DNA from: Ferrimonas balearica DSM 9799 | GTDB lineage: Bacteria > Pseudomonadota > Gammaproteobacteria > Enterobacterales > Shewanellaceae | NCBI RefSeq assembly: GCF_000148645.1 | Contig: NC_014541.1 | Span: forward strand, 434,001 to 498,000 | DNA length: 64,000 nt | Direction: 5' to 3' | Shown: piece by piece, positions 9,163 through 17,656 of the stretch | Layout of the letters: every line of letters starts with the position of its first letter | Numbering within the stretch: the first letter of the stretch is position 1 | The notes under the pieces: model-generated | The model's database searches: none | Seen by the model: the letters and a program-made list of their open reading frames with translations, nothing else | Told to the model about the DNA's origin: nothing | Program-made: the position numbers and the translations under genes

Positions 9163-9717
9163 TTACCGGGGCGGGAACTGGGCCAGTAACTCGGCCACCA
9201 GTTTGTCGGTTCGCTCTGTCCGCTTTTGTGGACTGTCACGTTCACTGATGGGGTAGTCATCGCTGCCCCGCCAGATCACCTTACCCTGCTGCACCATATC
9301 GATGCGCACCACCTGCACCATGCGCTCGCTGTCGCCCACCGGGATGGCGACGCTGCCGCCAATACTGGTGTTGCCGCTGCTGCGGCCTCCACCGACGCCG
9401 ATGGTCAAACCCGAGTCGCGACTGCGGGTCTCCGGCCAGCTGTGGTAGCGCACTGCCACGGTGTCACCACTGACCTGGGCATCCACCTGTTCCAACTGCT
9501 GCCAGCCGCGCCCGTCTAATTGCTCGGTCAGCGCGGCCTGCAGCCGTTGTGCCACCAACGGATCGGTTTGATCGCCCACGGGCAGGAAGCCATAGCGGTT
9601 GATGGCAGAGAAGTCGGTAGCGCTGTTGTAATCAATATTGCCGGCAGGGCTGGCGCAACCGCCGAGGGACGCCACTACCGCGAGGGGCAGCAGCAGGGAT
9701 CGCAGGATTCGCTTCAT
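9163..9717 (-). CDS. DUF4136 domain-containing lipoprotein
   Basis: 184 residues. The N-terminus has a lipoprotein signal with lipobox SLGGC (Cys about residue 21), so it should be anchored in the outer membrane. The mature part starts DYNSATDFSAINRYGFLP and contains a glycine-rich strand region (GLTIGVGGGRSSGNTSIGGSV), the usual DUF4136 layout. Function unknown. Confidence 0.85.
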   Translation of the reverse strand: MKRILRSLLLPLAVVASLGGCASPAGNIDYNSATDFSAINRYGFLPVGDQTDPLVAQRLQAALTEQLDGRGWQQLEQVDAQVSGDTVAVRYHSWPETRSRDSGLTIGVGGGRSSGNTSIGGSVAIPVGDSERMVQVVRIDMVQQGKVIWRGSDDYPISERDSPQKRTERTDKLVAELLAQFPPR

Positions 9718-9830
9718 CGATTCGGCTCACTCCATAACAGATTGATTCTGGCCTTAGTGTGTACCAGCGGTTGCTATTTTTCCGACATTTATGATGATCT
9801 TAGCGCTCTGGTACAGATTCGGTTACTGAA

Positions 9831-10343
9831 ATGAAGCGTCAAGGGTTCACACTGGTCGAGTTGGTGATTGTGGTGGTGTTGCTGGCCATCCTTGCGGCGG
9901 TGGCACTGCCGCGCTATCTCAATCTTGGCGATGATGCTGAGCGGTCCCGGTTTTACGCCACGATGGCGGCGCTTGAGAGCGCGGTGGACCTGTCCCACCT
10001 CTGTTGGCAACTGCGTGCCGGTGAGGGCGCCGTGGCGGATCTGGATTGCGGTGGCTTTGATGAGGTCGACTTCAACGAGTCGGGCTATCCGGTGGGCGTG
10101 TTGGAAGGGGGATTGGTCTCCATCAACAACGACCATGACTGCCTGCTGGTGTTCGATGGTATTGTCGATACCGATATGAAGCTGTGGTCGCCCAATGACG
10201 GCCGTGCGCCGGGCGTCAGCCGCGATGAGGCGCAGATCCAGTCTGATTATGTGGGCAACGGAAGGTGCCGCTTTACCCTGCTGTCCGACAGCAACGAGCA
10301 GTTTGAATATCACTCCAATACTGGCCAGGTGTTAGCCCAATGA
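9831..10343 (+). CDS. Type IV pilin-like prepilin
   Basis: 170 residues. MKRQGFTLVELVIVVVLLAILAAVALPRYL is a canonical type IV prepilin N-terminus: a short basic leader, Gly at -1, Phe at +1, Glu at +5, then a hydrophobic helix. The C-terminal region has paired cysteines (CRFT near the end, CLLV). It is closest in look to MSHA-type minor pilins. No pilus assembly genes are next to it, so it depends on a machinery elsewhere. It overlaps the DUF1289 gene by 4 bp (ATGA). Confidence 0.87.
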   Translation: MKRQGFTLVELVIVVVLLAILAAVALPRYLNLGDDAERSRFYATMAALESAVDLSHLCWQLRAGEGAVADLDCGGFDEVDFNESGYPVGVLEGGLVSINNDHDCLLVFDGIVDTDMKLWSPNDGRAPGVSRDEAQIQSDYVGNGRCRFTLLSDSNEQFEYHSNTGQVLAQ

Positions 10344-10573
10344 CCCGAATTGAATCCCCCTGCGTGGCGTGCTGTAAGCTGGATGAACAGGACGTGTGCC
10401 AGGGCTGTTACCGTACCCTTGCTGAGATCGCCAACTGGAACCGGCGCACCGAGGCGGAGAAGGCCGATATCCTGGCTCGCCTGCCGGCCCGTGCTGAAGC
10501 CTACCGACGTGAGGCCGAAGGCCCAACTCACGCCATTACCCGTCAAGCGGTGCTGGCGGTCAAAGAGCACTGA
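10340..10573 (+). CDS. DUF1289 domain-containing protein
   Basis: 77 residues. The Cys-rich N-terminus (SPCVACCKLDEQDVCQGCYRT, four main Cys) followed by EIANW and a short helical tail is the DUF1289 signature, probably a small metal-binding module. Translation is coupled to the prepilin gene by an ATGA overlap. Function unknown. Confidence 0.85.
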   Translation: MTRIESPCVACCKLDEQDVCQGCYRTLAEIANWNRRTEAEKADILARLPARAEAYRREAEGPTHAITRQAVLAVKEH

Positions 10574-10674
10574 ACCCGGCGCCCCGGAGCCATAGATCTT
10601 TTGTGACATGGCCTGCCGTCCCCGCCGTAACTGCCATACTTAGGTAACGGTCAGAAACACACTGGGGAGGGGTT

Positions 10675-10959
10675 ATGTATATCCATGTTCATCGTTGTCG
10701 ACTGGCACTGCCTAACGCCGTTCACGGTGCGTTCTTTGTCGATCCCACCGGGACATTGGAAGTGGAGCTGGCGGGGAAAACCGAGCCCCTGCATGCCAAC
10801 CTGGCCGAGCTGTCATTCTGGCCTGAGGAGACCGGCGATTGCCGCCTCTGCTGCGGTCAGCACTGGCAGTTGCGGCTCAAACCGGATGACGCCCAGTCCC
10901 TGCAGGGGCTGATCAGCGACGCCCGCGAGGAGCTGGCATCGCTGCACCGGGACCTGTAA
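10675..10959 (+). CDS. Hypothetical protein (94 aa)
   Basis: A 94-residue soluble protein with no recognised domain; it contains a CRLCCGQHW stretch near residue 60 that could bind a metal. Good support for expression comes from GGGGAGGGG 3-5 bp before the ATG. It is convergent with the DUF2960 gene, with only 3 bp between stops. Confidence 0.65.
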   Translation: MYIHVHRCRLALPNAVHGAFFVDPTGTLEVELAGKTEPLHANLAELSFWPEETGDCRLCCGQHWQLRLKPDDAQSLQGLISDAREELASLHRDL

Positions 10960-10962
10960 CCC

Positions 10963-11208
10963 TCAGGCTTCGTCGCGGATAACCTGGATGTCGGAGAAAC
11001 CGAGATCGCGGAAGTAGTTGTCGCGGAAATCGCGATGGGCTTTCTTATCGCGGGTGCTCATCTGCACCTGCTGCTCCAGCATCTGGTAGCGCTTCAGGTC
11101 CAACCCTTCCGCCGCCGCGGCGGCCTCAAACATGCTGTGATGCTTGTCGTTGGCGTAACCCACCACCTTGGTGTGGCCCTTGTAGGTGTATTGCAGTTTC
11201 AGTGCCAT
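10963..11208 (-). CDS. DUF2960 family protein
   Basis: 81 residues, beginning with a short beta segment (LKLQYTYKGHTKVVGYA) and the KHHSMFEAAAAAEG motif, which I recognise as the DUF2960 family of Shewanella/Vibrio-type bacteria. Highly charged, cytoplasmic, function unknown. GAGAGC lies before the ATG. Confidence 0.75.
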   Translation of the reverse strand: MALKLQYTYKGHTKVVGYANDKHHSMFEAAAAAEGLDLKRYQMLEQQVQMSTRDKKAHRDFRDNYFRDLGFSDIQVIRDEA

Positions 11209-11373
11209 AACGCTCTCGTTGTCACCGCGGCATAGGGGCCGCCGGAAAAACCCGCATTTCTACCTTAACTCAGGGTAGCGGTCAAAGGTCGTCGCTGGAA
11301 TTGATCCGGATCCGGTTGCGCGGTGAGCGGGCCTGCTAAGCTGGAGCAAAACCACAAGGACGCTGAGGTGCCT

Positions 11374-11529
11374 ATGCAAATGGTAACCATCCTGCTGTTG
11401 TTGCTGGTCGCGGTTGCGGCCGTACTGTTCTTTTTGGTGCCGCGTAAGCGCAAACATCAAACCGTGACGCCGATTCCCAACCACGCCCGCAAACGGCGTC
11501 CACGCAAACGTCAGCGCGCCCACTCCTGA
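11374..11529 (+). CDS. Small single-pass membrane protein with basic tail
   Basis: 51 residues from the ATG at 11374, which has GAGG 5 bp upstream. One transmembrane helix (VTILLLLLVAVAAVLFFLV) is followed by a tail in which most residues are Lys, Arg or His (RKRKHQ, RKRRPRKRQR). Topology should place the basic tail in the cytoplasm, where it could contact nucleic acid or acidic lipid; this is inference. Not recognised. Confidence 0.5.
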   Translation: MQMVTILLLLLVAVAAVLFFLVPRKRKHQTVTPIPNHARKRRPRKRQRAHS

Positions 11530-11635
11530 GCCCGCAGAGAAACATTTTCACTCCGCTTCGTTGATCTGGATCAGCGGCAGCGCGCGATGACTCCTCCATG
11601 ATGGGGCGTCACTGGCATCGAATGGAGTGAAGGCT

Positions 11636-12034
11636 ATGACGTTGATGGATCCATTAGGCCTGGAACCGGCCCTGGTTGAACACGGCTGCGCCCAACCCGG
11701 GTTGTACCGTGCATTTGTGCCTCTGTTTATCCAGTACTACGGTCGCATGCACCGCTGTCTGGATGTGAACGAATCCCCGGGCAACGCGATTCGGGACTTT
11801 AATGCCATGGCTTTGGCATTTATGGACGTGGTGGAGGATCAACACCTGCCTTTGGAGCGGGAACTGCTGGCGGAGTTTGGTATCGATCTCAGCTTTGATC
11901 GACGGGATCCGCAACGGCGCGCTGCCCTGACCGGCACCGCCTGTTACCAGAACTGCTACGACCGCCTCACCGCAACGGTGATGCCCGTGGTGCAGATGCA
12001 GTCACTGTCCTACGGTGCCCGCCTCGGCCGCTAA
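11636..12034 (+). CDS. Hypothetical protein (132 aa)
   Basis: A soluble, mostly helical protein with no recognised family. I prefer the ATG at 11636 (GGAG 8 bp upstream); the frame can also start at a GTG at 11627. Features: a Tyr/His-rich patch (FIQYYGRMHRCLDV) and DVVEDQHLPLERELLAEFG. It is followed 60 bp later by a lipoprotein gene on the same strand. Confidence 0.6.
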   Translation: MTLMDPLGLEPALVEHGCAQPGLYRAFVPLFIQYYGRMHRCLDVNESPGNAIRDFNAMALAFMDVVEDQHLPLERELLAEFGIDLSFDRRDPQRRAALTGTACYQNCYDRLTATVMPVVQMQSLSYGARLGR

Positions 12035-12094
12035 GCGGTTGCAGTCAATGCCGGCAGGGGGCACTCTGGAACAAACCCCTGCCGGAACCCAATC

Positions 12095-12652
12095 ATGCTT
12101 CGTAACGCCCTGTTTGTTCTCGTCCTTTTCTGGTTGTCTGGCTGTGCCAGCACGCCGACACCGGTATGCCATTTGGGCTGTCCCGGCGATGAGGCCCCAA
12201 TGGGGCAAACCCTGGAGCGTTACCTGCAATACCGCGATGATCTGGAAGGGGCCGGTTACTTCCGCTGGATGGAGCAACTCTATCGGGCCGGAGGGTGGCA
12301 GTCCCGTGATGAGATGCATGCGGCGGCCAGCCAAATGGGCGACCCGGACCAGGTTCGCCACTTGAATTTCTATGCCGTGACCGGCTTGCTGGACGAGATG
12401 GTGCAGCTGTATCGCCAGTATGGCGAGGCGCTGGCTCAGCGCCCCGGCACCGATCTGACGCCGGCTTCTCCACCTTCCACCTTTGTGGCCCAAACCCTGT
12501 CTGCCCCCGCCGACGCGCGCCTGCCGATCGTTCAGCAGTGGGCTCAGATCGTGGCCGTGCTGACCGACAATATGGTGGCAGAGGCACAGCAGCAGGAATA
12601 CGGCGAGATTTCACCTAGTGTTACTGAATCACCGTTAGGGAGTGAATCATGA
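12095..12652 (+). CDS. Putative lipoprotein
   Basis: 185 residues with a lipoprotein signal (LFVLVLFWLSGC, Cys about residue 17) followed by ASTPTPVCHLGCPGDE. The mature domain is helical and not recognised. It overlaps the HdeD gene by 4 bp (ATGA), so the two are co-translated. Confidence 0.7.
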   Translation: MLRNALFVLVLFWLSGCASTPTPVCHLGCPGDEAPMGQTLERYLQYRDDLEGAGYFRWMEQLYRAGGWQSRDEMHAAASQMGDPDQVRHLNFYAVTGLLDEMVQLYRQYGEALAQRPGTDLTPASPPSTFVAQTLSAPADARLPIVQQWAQIVAVLTDNMVAEAQQQEYGEISPSVTESPLGSES

Positions 12653-13263
12653 TCAAAACCACCTTGGATGCGGCCCTGACATTGGGTCGGCGCAGCGGTA
12701 TCTTCCTGTTGATTCTGGGGATTTTGTCCGTGGCGATGCCATGGGCAACCGGGCTGGCGCTGGAGATGCTGTTGGGTATCTTGCTGTTGTGTGCGGGTGT
12801 GGCCCAGTTGTTCTTCGCCTTCCGTACCCGCGAACTGTCAGGGTTTCCGTTGCGGCTGGTGTTCGGCCTGCTGACCAGTTTCGCCGGTTTGTACCTGTTG
12901 TTTAACCCCACTGCCGGGGTGGTGGCCATCACCCTGATCCTCGGGATCTACTTCCTGATCGATGGCCTGGCGACCCTGCTGGCGAGCTTCCAGTATCGGG
13001 CCCAGCGTAACTGGCTGATGATGTTTGCCAATGGCGCGGTCACCCTGGCGCTGGCGGCGGTGATCCTGTGGCAATGGCCGGCTTCCGGACGCTACGTTAT
13101 CGGCATCCTGGTGGGCATTAAGCTGATTATGATGGGGCTGATGATGATCACTACCGCGGGGATGGTCAGTGCCGCCAAAGATCGGATGGATGCGGTGCGG
13201 GCCCAGCAACGGGCTGATGGAGCCAAGGTGGTGGACGGCGAAGACCGTACCGTCGATCCCTGA
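12649..13263 (+). CDS. HdeD family (DUF308) membrane protein
   Basis: 204 residues with about six hydrophobic segments arranged as repeated hairpins (GIFLLILGILSVAMPWATG, LLFNPTAGVVAITLILGIYFLIDG), the DUF308/HdeD pattern. E. coli HdeD is linked to acid resistance; the role here is unknown. Overlaps the upstream lipoprotein gene by 4 bp. Confidence 0.85.
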   Translation: MIKTTLDAALTLGRRSGIFLLILGILSVAMPWATGLALEMLLGILLLCAGVAQLFFAFRTRELSGFPLRLVFGLLTSFAGLYLLFNPTAGVVAITLILGIYFLIDGLATLLASFQYRAQRNWLMMFANGAVTLALAAVILWQWPASGRYVIGILVGIKLIMMGLMMITTAGMVSAAKDRMDAVRAQQRADGAKVVDGEDRTVDP

Positions 13264-13310
13264 GGAGGGAGGACCGGAGCCCGGAGGAGTCGGGCCCCAG
13301 TCCTGAAAAC

Positions 13311-13685
13311 TCAGGCGGCTTGCGGCTGGTCGCCGTATTGCTGTTCGAGATAAGCGATGATGTCGCTGGATTCATACATCCAACGCACTTCACCGGCTTC
13401 TTCAATGCGCAGGCAGGGCACCATCAGGCGGCCACCGCCGGCTTCCAGTTCACTGCGATGCGGCTCCTGCTTGGCGTCGCGCAGCTCAATATTGAAGTTG
13501 TTGCGGCGCAGGGCCCGGCGCACTTTGACGCAGAACGGGCAGGCGTCGTACTGGTAGAGGCTGTAACGGGCCATGGCCTGGTCCAGCTTGGCCTGCTGCT
13601 CTGCCGGACGTTGTGCCGGCTTAGGCGCAGTCAGGGCATTCACCAGTAATACGATGCGGCCCAAAATCCAGCGAATGACAAACAT
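13311..13685 (-). CDS. Glutaredoxin-like protein with N-terminal membrane helix
   Basis: 124 residues from the ATG at 13685. An N-terminal hydrophobic segment (MFVIRWILGRIVLLVNAL) precedes a glutaredoxin fold with the CPFC active site (about residue 51), a cis-Pro region (RLMVPCLRI) and the terminal SSDIIAYLEQQYG helix. The longer open frame to 13751 runs through a conserved intergenic repeat and has no better start. Likely a membrane-tethered thiol reductase facing the cytoplasm. Confidence 0.8.
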   Translation of the reverse strand: MFVIRWILGRIVLLVNALTAPKPAQRPAEQQAKLDQAMARYSLYQYDACPFCVKVRRALRRNNFNIELRDAKQEPHRSELEAGGGRLMVPCLRIEEAGEVRWMYESSDIIAYLEQQYGDQPQAA

Positions 13686-13720
13686 GACGAAGCTCTCAAT
13701 CTGATCGGAATTGGGCGCAG

Positions 13721-13784
13721 GGTAACACTTGTGTTGCGGGCTCGCTACCATGGAACCCGCAAGTGGCCAGCAATCGGGCGACGG
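13721..13784 (+). repeat. Intergenic repeat, copy 1 (promoter-like)
   Basis: This 64-bp stretch aligns without gaps to 15655-15718, with about 50 of 64 bases identical by my count; the blocks GGTAACACTTGTG, CGCTACCATGG and CAGCAATC are fully conserved. The layout GTAACA-N18-TACCAT could be a sigma-70 promoter. The rest of the 13686-14142 gap holds the AT-rich upstream region of the Dcu gene, including TAATAT at 14107-14112. Confidence 0.6.
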
Positions 13785-14142
13785 TTTAGCCCTGGTTCAG
13801 GCCATCCGCTAAGGGTGGCCGGGTCGGCATCTGGCAGCGAATGCCGTTCTGACAACCCTCTGTGCTGCGGATACGTATTGTTCGAGCCGGCCGACAGGCG
13901 GGCGCAGAGATCCCATTGGTTTTACTGGCGACCTACAACAGATTGCCCACTGTCTCAAGGCGCCGCGTTTTATTTCTGATGCGATTCCTTAATTCTAAAT
14001 TCGGAAAAAACAGACGGTAATGTGACCCGCCATAGATATTTATCTTCTTTAATTAATTTGGCCGCGTTTTATTGTATTGATCAGCCTATTTGTTTCAGCG
14101 CGCCCGTAATATGACTCAGTCTTGAAATAAAGAGGGGTCATT

Positions 14143-15561
14143 ATGTTCTATGTTCATATGCTTCTGCTCTTTGCCGTGATTTTTGTCGGCATCCGCTATG
14201 GTGGCATTGCCTTTGGTTTGCTGGGAGGACTGGGGGTTTCCATTCTCAGCTTCGTCTTTGGCGTTGCTCCGGGAAATCCACCGATCGGGGTGATGCTGAT
14301 CATTCTGGCTGTTGTTGCCGCTTCGGCGACGCTTGAAGCCACGGGCGGCCTCAAACTGTTGGTGAAGTACGCGGAAAAATTGTTGCGTAAGCACCCCTCC
14401 AAAGTCGTTTTCCTCGGCCCACTGTGCACCTATTCACTGACGGTACTCGTGGGAACCGGCCACTCCGTTTATCCGCTTCTTCCTGTGATTTATGACGTCA
14501 GTATCAAGCGTGGGATCCGTCCGGAACGACCCATGGCAATGGCCACCATCGCATCACAGATGGGCATCACGGCGAGCCCCATTGCCGCTGCCGCCGCTGT
14601 GGTGATGGCAACCGCCGCCACCAATCAGCTCGACATCACTCTGGGACAGGTTCTGCTGGTCACCATCCCCGCGACGCTGACCGGGGTTCTGATTGCGGCA
14701 ACATGGAGCCTGAAGCGTGGTAAAGAACTGAATCAAGACCCGGAGTTTTTGGCGCGTTGCCAAGACCCGCAATTTAAAGCGCAATTGATTGATGAGTCCG
14801 ATGCCAAATCGGATAAGCCAGAGCACGACGGTCAGAAGGCAAAGCGCGGCTTGACGGTATTCCTGCTGGGTATTGTTACCGTCATCTTTGTGGCGATGTT
14901 CGGTAAAACTCTTGGATTGCTCCCTGATGGAGTAAAAACCTCAACGGCGCTGCAATTTCTGATGCTTTCTGTTGGTGCCATTATTCTGTTAAGCACCAAC
15001 ATTGATCCGAAGAAGATCGTAAAAACCAATGTGTTTGTCGCGGGTATGAGTGCGGTTATCATCATTTTTGGTATCGCCTGGATGAGTGACACCATCATCT
15101 CTCATAACAAGCCCTACATTATCAGCCTGGTCGAGGATGTGGTGAAAACCCACCCCTGGACGTTTGCCATCGCCATGTATGTGGCTTCAGTCTTTCTGAA
15201 AAGCCAGGCCGCGGTACTGACCATTATGTTGCCCCTGGGCTTTACGCTGGGGATTCCGGGTGAAGTCCTTATTGGCGTATTGCCGGCCTGTTATGCGTAC
15301 TATTTCTTTCCCTTCTACCCATCCGATCTCGCCGCGATCACCTTCGATCGCTCCGGCACCACCCGAATCGGTAAGTACATCCTCAACCACAGCTTCTTCA
15401 TTCCCGGTTTTATCGGGGTGTTTAGCGCCACCTGCATTGGCTACGCCTTGTCGGTCGGACTGCTGCCCATTTGGTTGTGGGGCATTGCCATCGTGGGCCT
15501 GGCGCTGGCGGTCAATCTGTATATGAACCGCCTGAGTAGTGAGACCTTAACCTTGGCCTGA
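14143..15561 (+). CDS. dcuB: Anaerobic C4-dicarboxylate transporter, DcuB type
   Basis: 472 residues, about 12 membrane helices. Family-typical blocks: YGGIAFGLLGGLGV, VVAASATLEATGG, GTGHSVYPLLPVIYDVSIKRGIRPERPMA (about residues 108-136), YPSDLAAITFDRSGTTRIGK and NHSFFIPGFIGV. These match DcuB more closely than DcuA in my memory. Function: fumarate/malate/aspartate uptake and succinate exchange during anaerobic respiration. It is a little longer than E. coli DcuB (446), mainly through a charged central loop (DAKSDKPEHDGQKAK). The ATG has GAGGGG about 6 bp upstream. Confidence 0.88.
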   Translation: MFYVHMLLLFAVIFVGIRYGGIAFGLLGGLGVSILSFVFGVAPGNPPIGVMLIILAVVAASATLEATGGLKLLVKYAEKLLRKHPSKVVFLGPLCTYSLTVLVGTGHSVYPLLPVIYDVSIKRGIRPERPMAMATIASQMGITASPIAAAAAVVMATAATNQLDITLGQVLLVTIPATLTGVLIAATWSLKRGKELNQDPEFLARCQDPQFKAQLIDESDAKSDKPEHDGQKAKRGLTVFLLGIVTVIFVAMFGKTLGLLPDGVKTSTALQFLMLSVGAIILLSTNIDPKKIVKTNVFVAGMSAVIIIFGIAWMSDTIISHNKPYIISLVEDVVKTHPWTFAIAMYVASVFLKSQAAVLTIMLPLGFTLGIPGEVLIGVLPACYAYYFFPFYPSDLAAITFDRSGTTRIGKYILNHSFFIPGFIGVFSATCIGYALSVGLLPIWLWGIAIVGLALAVNLYMNRLSSETLTLA

Positions 15562-15578
15562 GTCCAAACGTGGGTGTT

Positions 15579-15605
15579 AAACGGAGCCATTGGCTCCGTT
15601 TTTTT
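15579..15605 (+). terminator. Terminator of the Dcu gene
   Basis: ACGGAGCC-ATT-GGCTCCGT stem followed by eight T, 18 bp after the stop codon. Confidence 0.88.
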
Positions 15606-15654
15606 GTCCGCCCTCGCCACGTTTCCCCTTTGCTGGGGTGATTCCGGGGATGGA

Positions 15655-15718
15655 GGTAACACTTGTGCTTCAGCCCCGCTACCATGGTTCAGGCAAATGG
15701 TCAGCAATCAGGCGGCAG
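15655..15718 (+). repeat. Intergenic repeat, copy 2 (promoter-like)
   Basis: Second copy of the repeat at 13721-13784 in the same orientation; it lies 51 bp before the lipoprotein gene at 15769 and so may be its promoter plus early transcribed region. Both copies contain the promoter-like spacing GTAACA-N18-TACCAT. Confidence 0.6.
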
Positions 15719-15768
15719 AGCAGAGTGGGCTCGGCGAACCCAAAGGTGGCGAGATAAGGAATCAACGG

Positions 15769-16305
15769 ATGCGCAAAGGATGGATGGGGCTGGGGTTGTT
15801 ACTGCTGACGGGGTGTATGTCGGTACCGGTGGCGACCATGGTGAAGATGGCCGGATTCGACCGGCAGGACTTCCTGGCCCTGGAGCCGGAGGCACTGCGG
15901 CTGAAGCTGACCCTGGATCAGAATGTGCCGGTGCAGCTGGCAGCCACCCGACTGGAGTTGGGGGCAGAGTTGGATAACGGTCAGCAGCAGTTGTTTGCTG
16001 GCTCCGTGCGGCAGGAGGAGTATCGCCAGTTTGAAGTGGATGGCGGCTGGTTCAGTCGCGAGCCGGAACCACGCTACCAATACCTGTTGGCGCTGGATGA
16101 GGCCGGTGAGGCCGCCATTCGCGATTTTCAGCGGGTGTTGACGGAAGATGAGGTGGCGTCGGCGAGCCTCAATGTCCGGCTCGATCTGGATGACCAGTTT
16201 GACCAGCCGGTGCAGGTGACGGTGGAGGTGAAGCTGTCGGAGCAGGAGGGGTTTTTCACCCTGCTGGATGAAGCCACCTTTGAGCCGGAGCGTTACCGGG
16301 ATTAA
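15769..16305 (+). CDS. Putative lipoprotein (178 aa)
   Basis: The start at 15769 has AAGGA 8 bp upstream and opens directly into a lipoprotein signal (GLGLLLLTGC, Cys about residue 16). The mature part looks beta-rich (LRLKLTLDQNVPVQLAATRLEL, ASLNVRLDLDDQFDQPVQVTVEVKL), resembling an outer-membrane-anchored beta-sandwich; no family recognised. The frame upstream of 15769 runs back into the repeat and is rejected. The stop lies inside the left arm of the following terminator. Confidence 0.72.
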   Translation: MRKGWMGLGLLLLTGCMSVPVATMVKMAGFDRQDFLALEPEALRLKLTLDQNVPVQLAATRLELGAELDNGQQQLFAGSVRQEEYRQFEVDGGWFSREPEPRYQYLLALDEAGEAAIRDFQRVLTEDEVASASLNVRLDLDDQFDQPVQVTVEVKLSEQEGFFTLLDEATFEPERYRD

Positions 16306-16330
16306 AAAAGGCCGCGAATGCGGCCTTTTT
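16304..16330. terminator. Bidirectional terminator (lipoprotein / purD)
   Basis: AAAAAAGGCCGC-GAAT-GCGGCCTTTTT is symmetric and sits between the convergent lipoprotein gene and purD, serving both. Confidence 0.88.
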
Positions 16331-16349
16331 GCTGGGCGTTGCCGGGCGG

Positions 16350-17636
16350 TCAGCCCTGCTGCTCCCGGGCGATGGCGCGGTAAGCGATATCGCGACGGGT
16401 GAACATGCCCTGCCAGCTGATCTGGTCCGCCAGTGCGTAAGCGCGCTGCTGCGCTTCGGTGACGGTGTGGCCCAGAGCGGTGGCGCACAGCACCCGGCCG
16501 CCGGTGTTGACGATGGCGCCATCCTGCTCGGCGGTACCGGCGTGGAACACCTTCTCACCCTCAGCGTATTCGGTGCGCAGGCCAGAGATGGCAAAGCCCT
16601 TCTCATAGCTGGCCGGGTAGCCGCCGGAAGCCAGAACCACGCCCACGGCGGCGCGAGGATCGAACTCAGCGGTGTGCTGGTCCAGCTTGCCTTCGCAGGC
16701 GGCCAGGCACAGCTCAACCAGGTCAGACTGCATGCGCAGCATGATCGGTTGAGTTTCCGGATCGCCAAAGCGGCAGTTGTACTCAATCACCTTGGGGGTG
16801 CCGTCGGCGTCGATCATCAGACCGGCGTAGAGGAAGCCCTTGTAGGGGTGGCCTTCCGCTTTCATGCCATCAACGGTGGGGCGGATCACCTCCGCCATGA
16901 TGCGGTCGTGGATCGCCTGGGTGACCACCGGAGCCGGAGAGTAAGCGCCCATGCCACCGGTGTTGGGGCCGGTATCGCCGTCGCCCACCCGCTTGTGGTC
17001 CTGGCTGGTGGCCATCGGCAGGATGTTGTCGCCGTCCACCATCACGATGAAGGAGGCTTCCTCACCTTCGAGGAACTCTTCAATCACCACGCGGTGACCG
17101 GCATCGCCAAAGGCGTTGCCAGCCAGCATGTCTTCCACGGCCGCTTCCGCTTCCGCCAGGGTCATCGCCACGATCACGCCTTTACCAGCGGCCAGGCCGT
17201 CGGCCTTCACCACGATGGGAGCGCCCTTCTCACGCAGGTAGGCTAGTGCCGGCTCCACCTCGGTGAAGTTCTGGTACTCGGCAGTGGGGATGGCATGGCG
17301 GGCCAGGAAGTCCTTGGTAAACGCCTTGGAGCCTTCCAACTGGGCGGCCGCCGCAGTGGGGCCAAAGATGGTCAGCCCGGCGGCGTCAAAGGCATCCACT
17401 ACGCCTTCCACCAGCGGGGCTTCCGGACCCACGATGGTCAGGCCGACGCCATTCTCACGGGCAAAGGCCACCAGCGCCTCGTTACCGGATACGGCCACGT
17501 TTTCCACCTTCGGCTCGGTGGCGGTACCGGCATTACCCGGCGCCACAAATACCTGCTCTACCGCCGGATTCTGAGCCACTTTCCACGCCAGCGCGTGCTC
17601 ACGGCCACCACTGCCAATCACTAATACTTTCATCAT
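16350..17636 (-). CDS. purD: Phosphoribosylamine-glycine ligase (GAR synthetase)
   Basis: 428 residues, full length. It catalyses the ATP-dependent joining of phosphoribosylamine and glycine in purine synthesis. The N-terminus MKVLVIGSGGREHALAWK is diagnostic; the ATP-grasp region holds VKADGLAAGKGVIVA and GPNTGGMGAYSPAP. It lies downstream of purH in the same direction, as in E. coli purHD, but the two are separated here by a small extra gene. Confidence 0.96.
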   Translation of the reverse strand: MMKVLVIGSGGREHALAWKVAQNPAVEQVFVAPGNAGTATEPKVENVAVSGNEALVAFARENGVGLTIVGPEAPLVEGVVDAFDAAGLTIFGPTAAAAQLEGSKAFTKDFLARHAIPTAEYQNFTEVEPALAYLREKGAPIVVKADGLAAGKGVIVAMTLAEAEAAVEDMLAGNAFGDAGHRVVIEEFLEGEEASFIVMVDGDNILPMATSQDHKRVGDGDTGPNTGGMGAYSPAPVVTQAIHDRIMAEVIRPTVDGMKAEGHPYKGFLYAGLMIDADGTPKVIEYNCRFGDPETQPIMLRMQSDLVELCLAACEGKLDQHTAEFDPRAAVGVVLASGGYPASYEKGFAISGLRTEYAEGEKVFHAGTAEQDGAIVNTGGRVLCATALGHTVTEAQQRAYALADQISWQGMFTRRDIAYRAIAREQQG

Positions 17637-17656
17637 CCTGTCTCTTCTGATTCTGG

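Noticed and set aside
14077-14090. FNR-like site TTGAT-CAGC-CTATT upstream of the DcuB gene
   Set aside because: Only the left half-site fits; the position relative to TAATAT is not clearly class II. Anaerobic control is plausible but not supported here.
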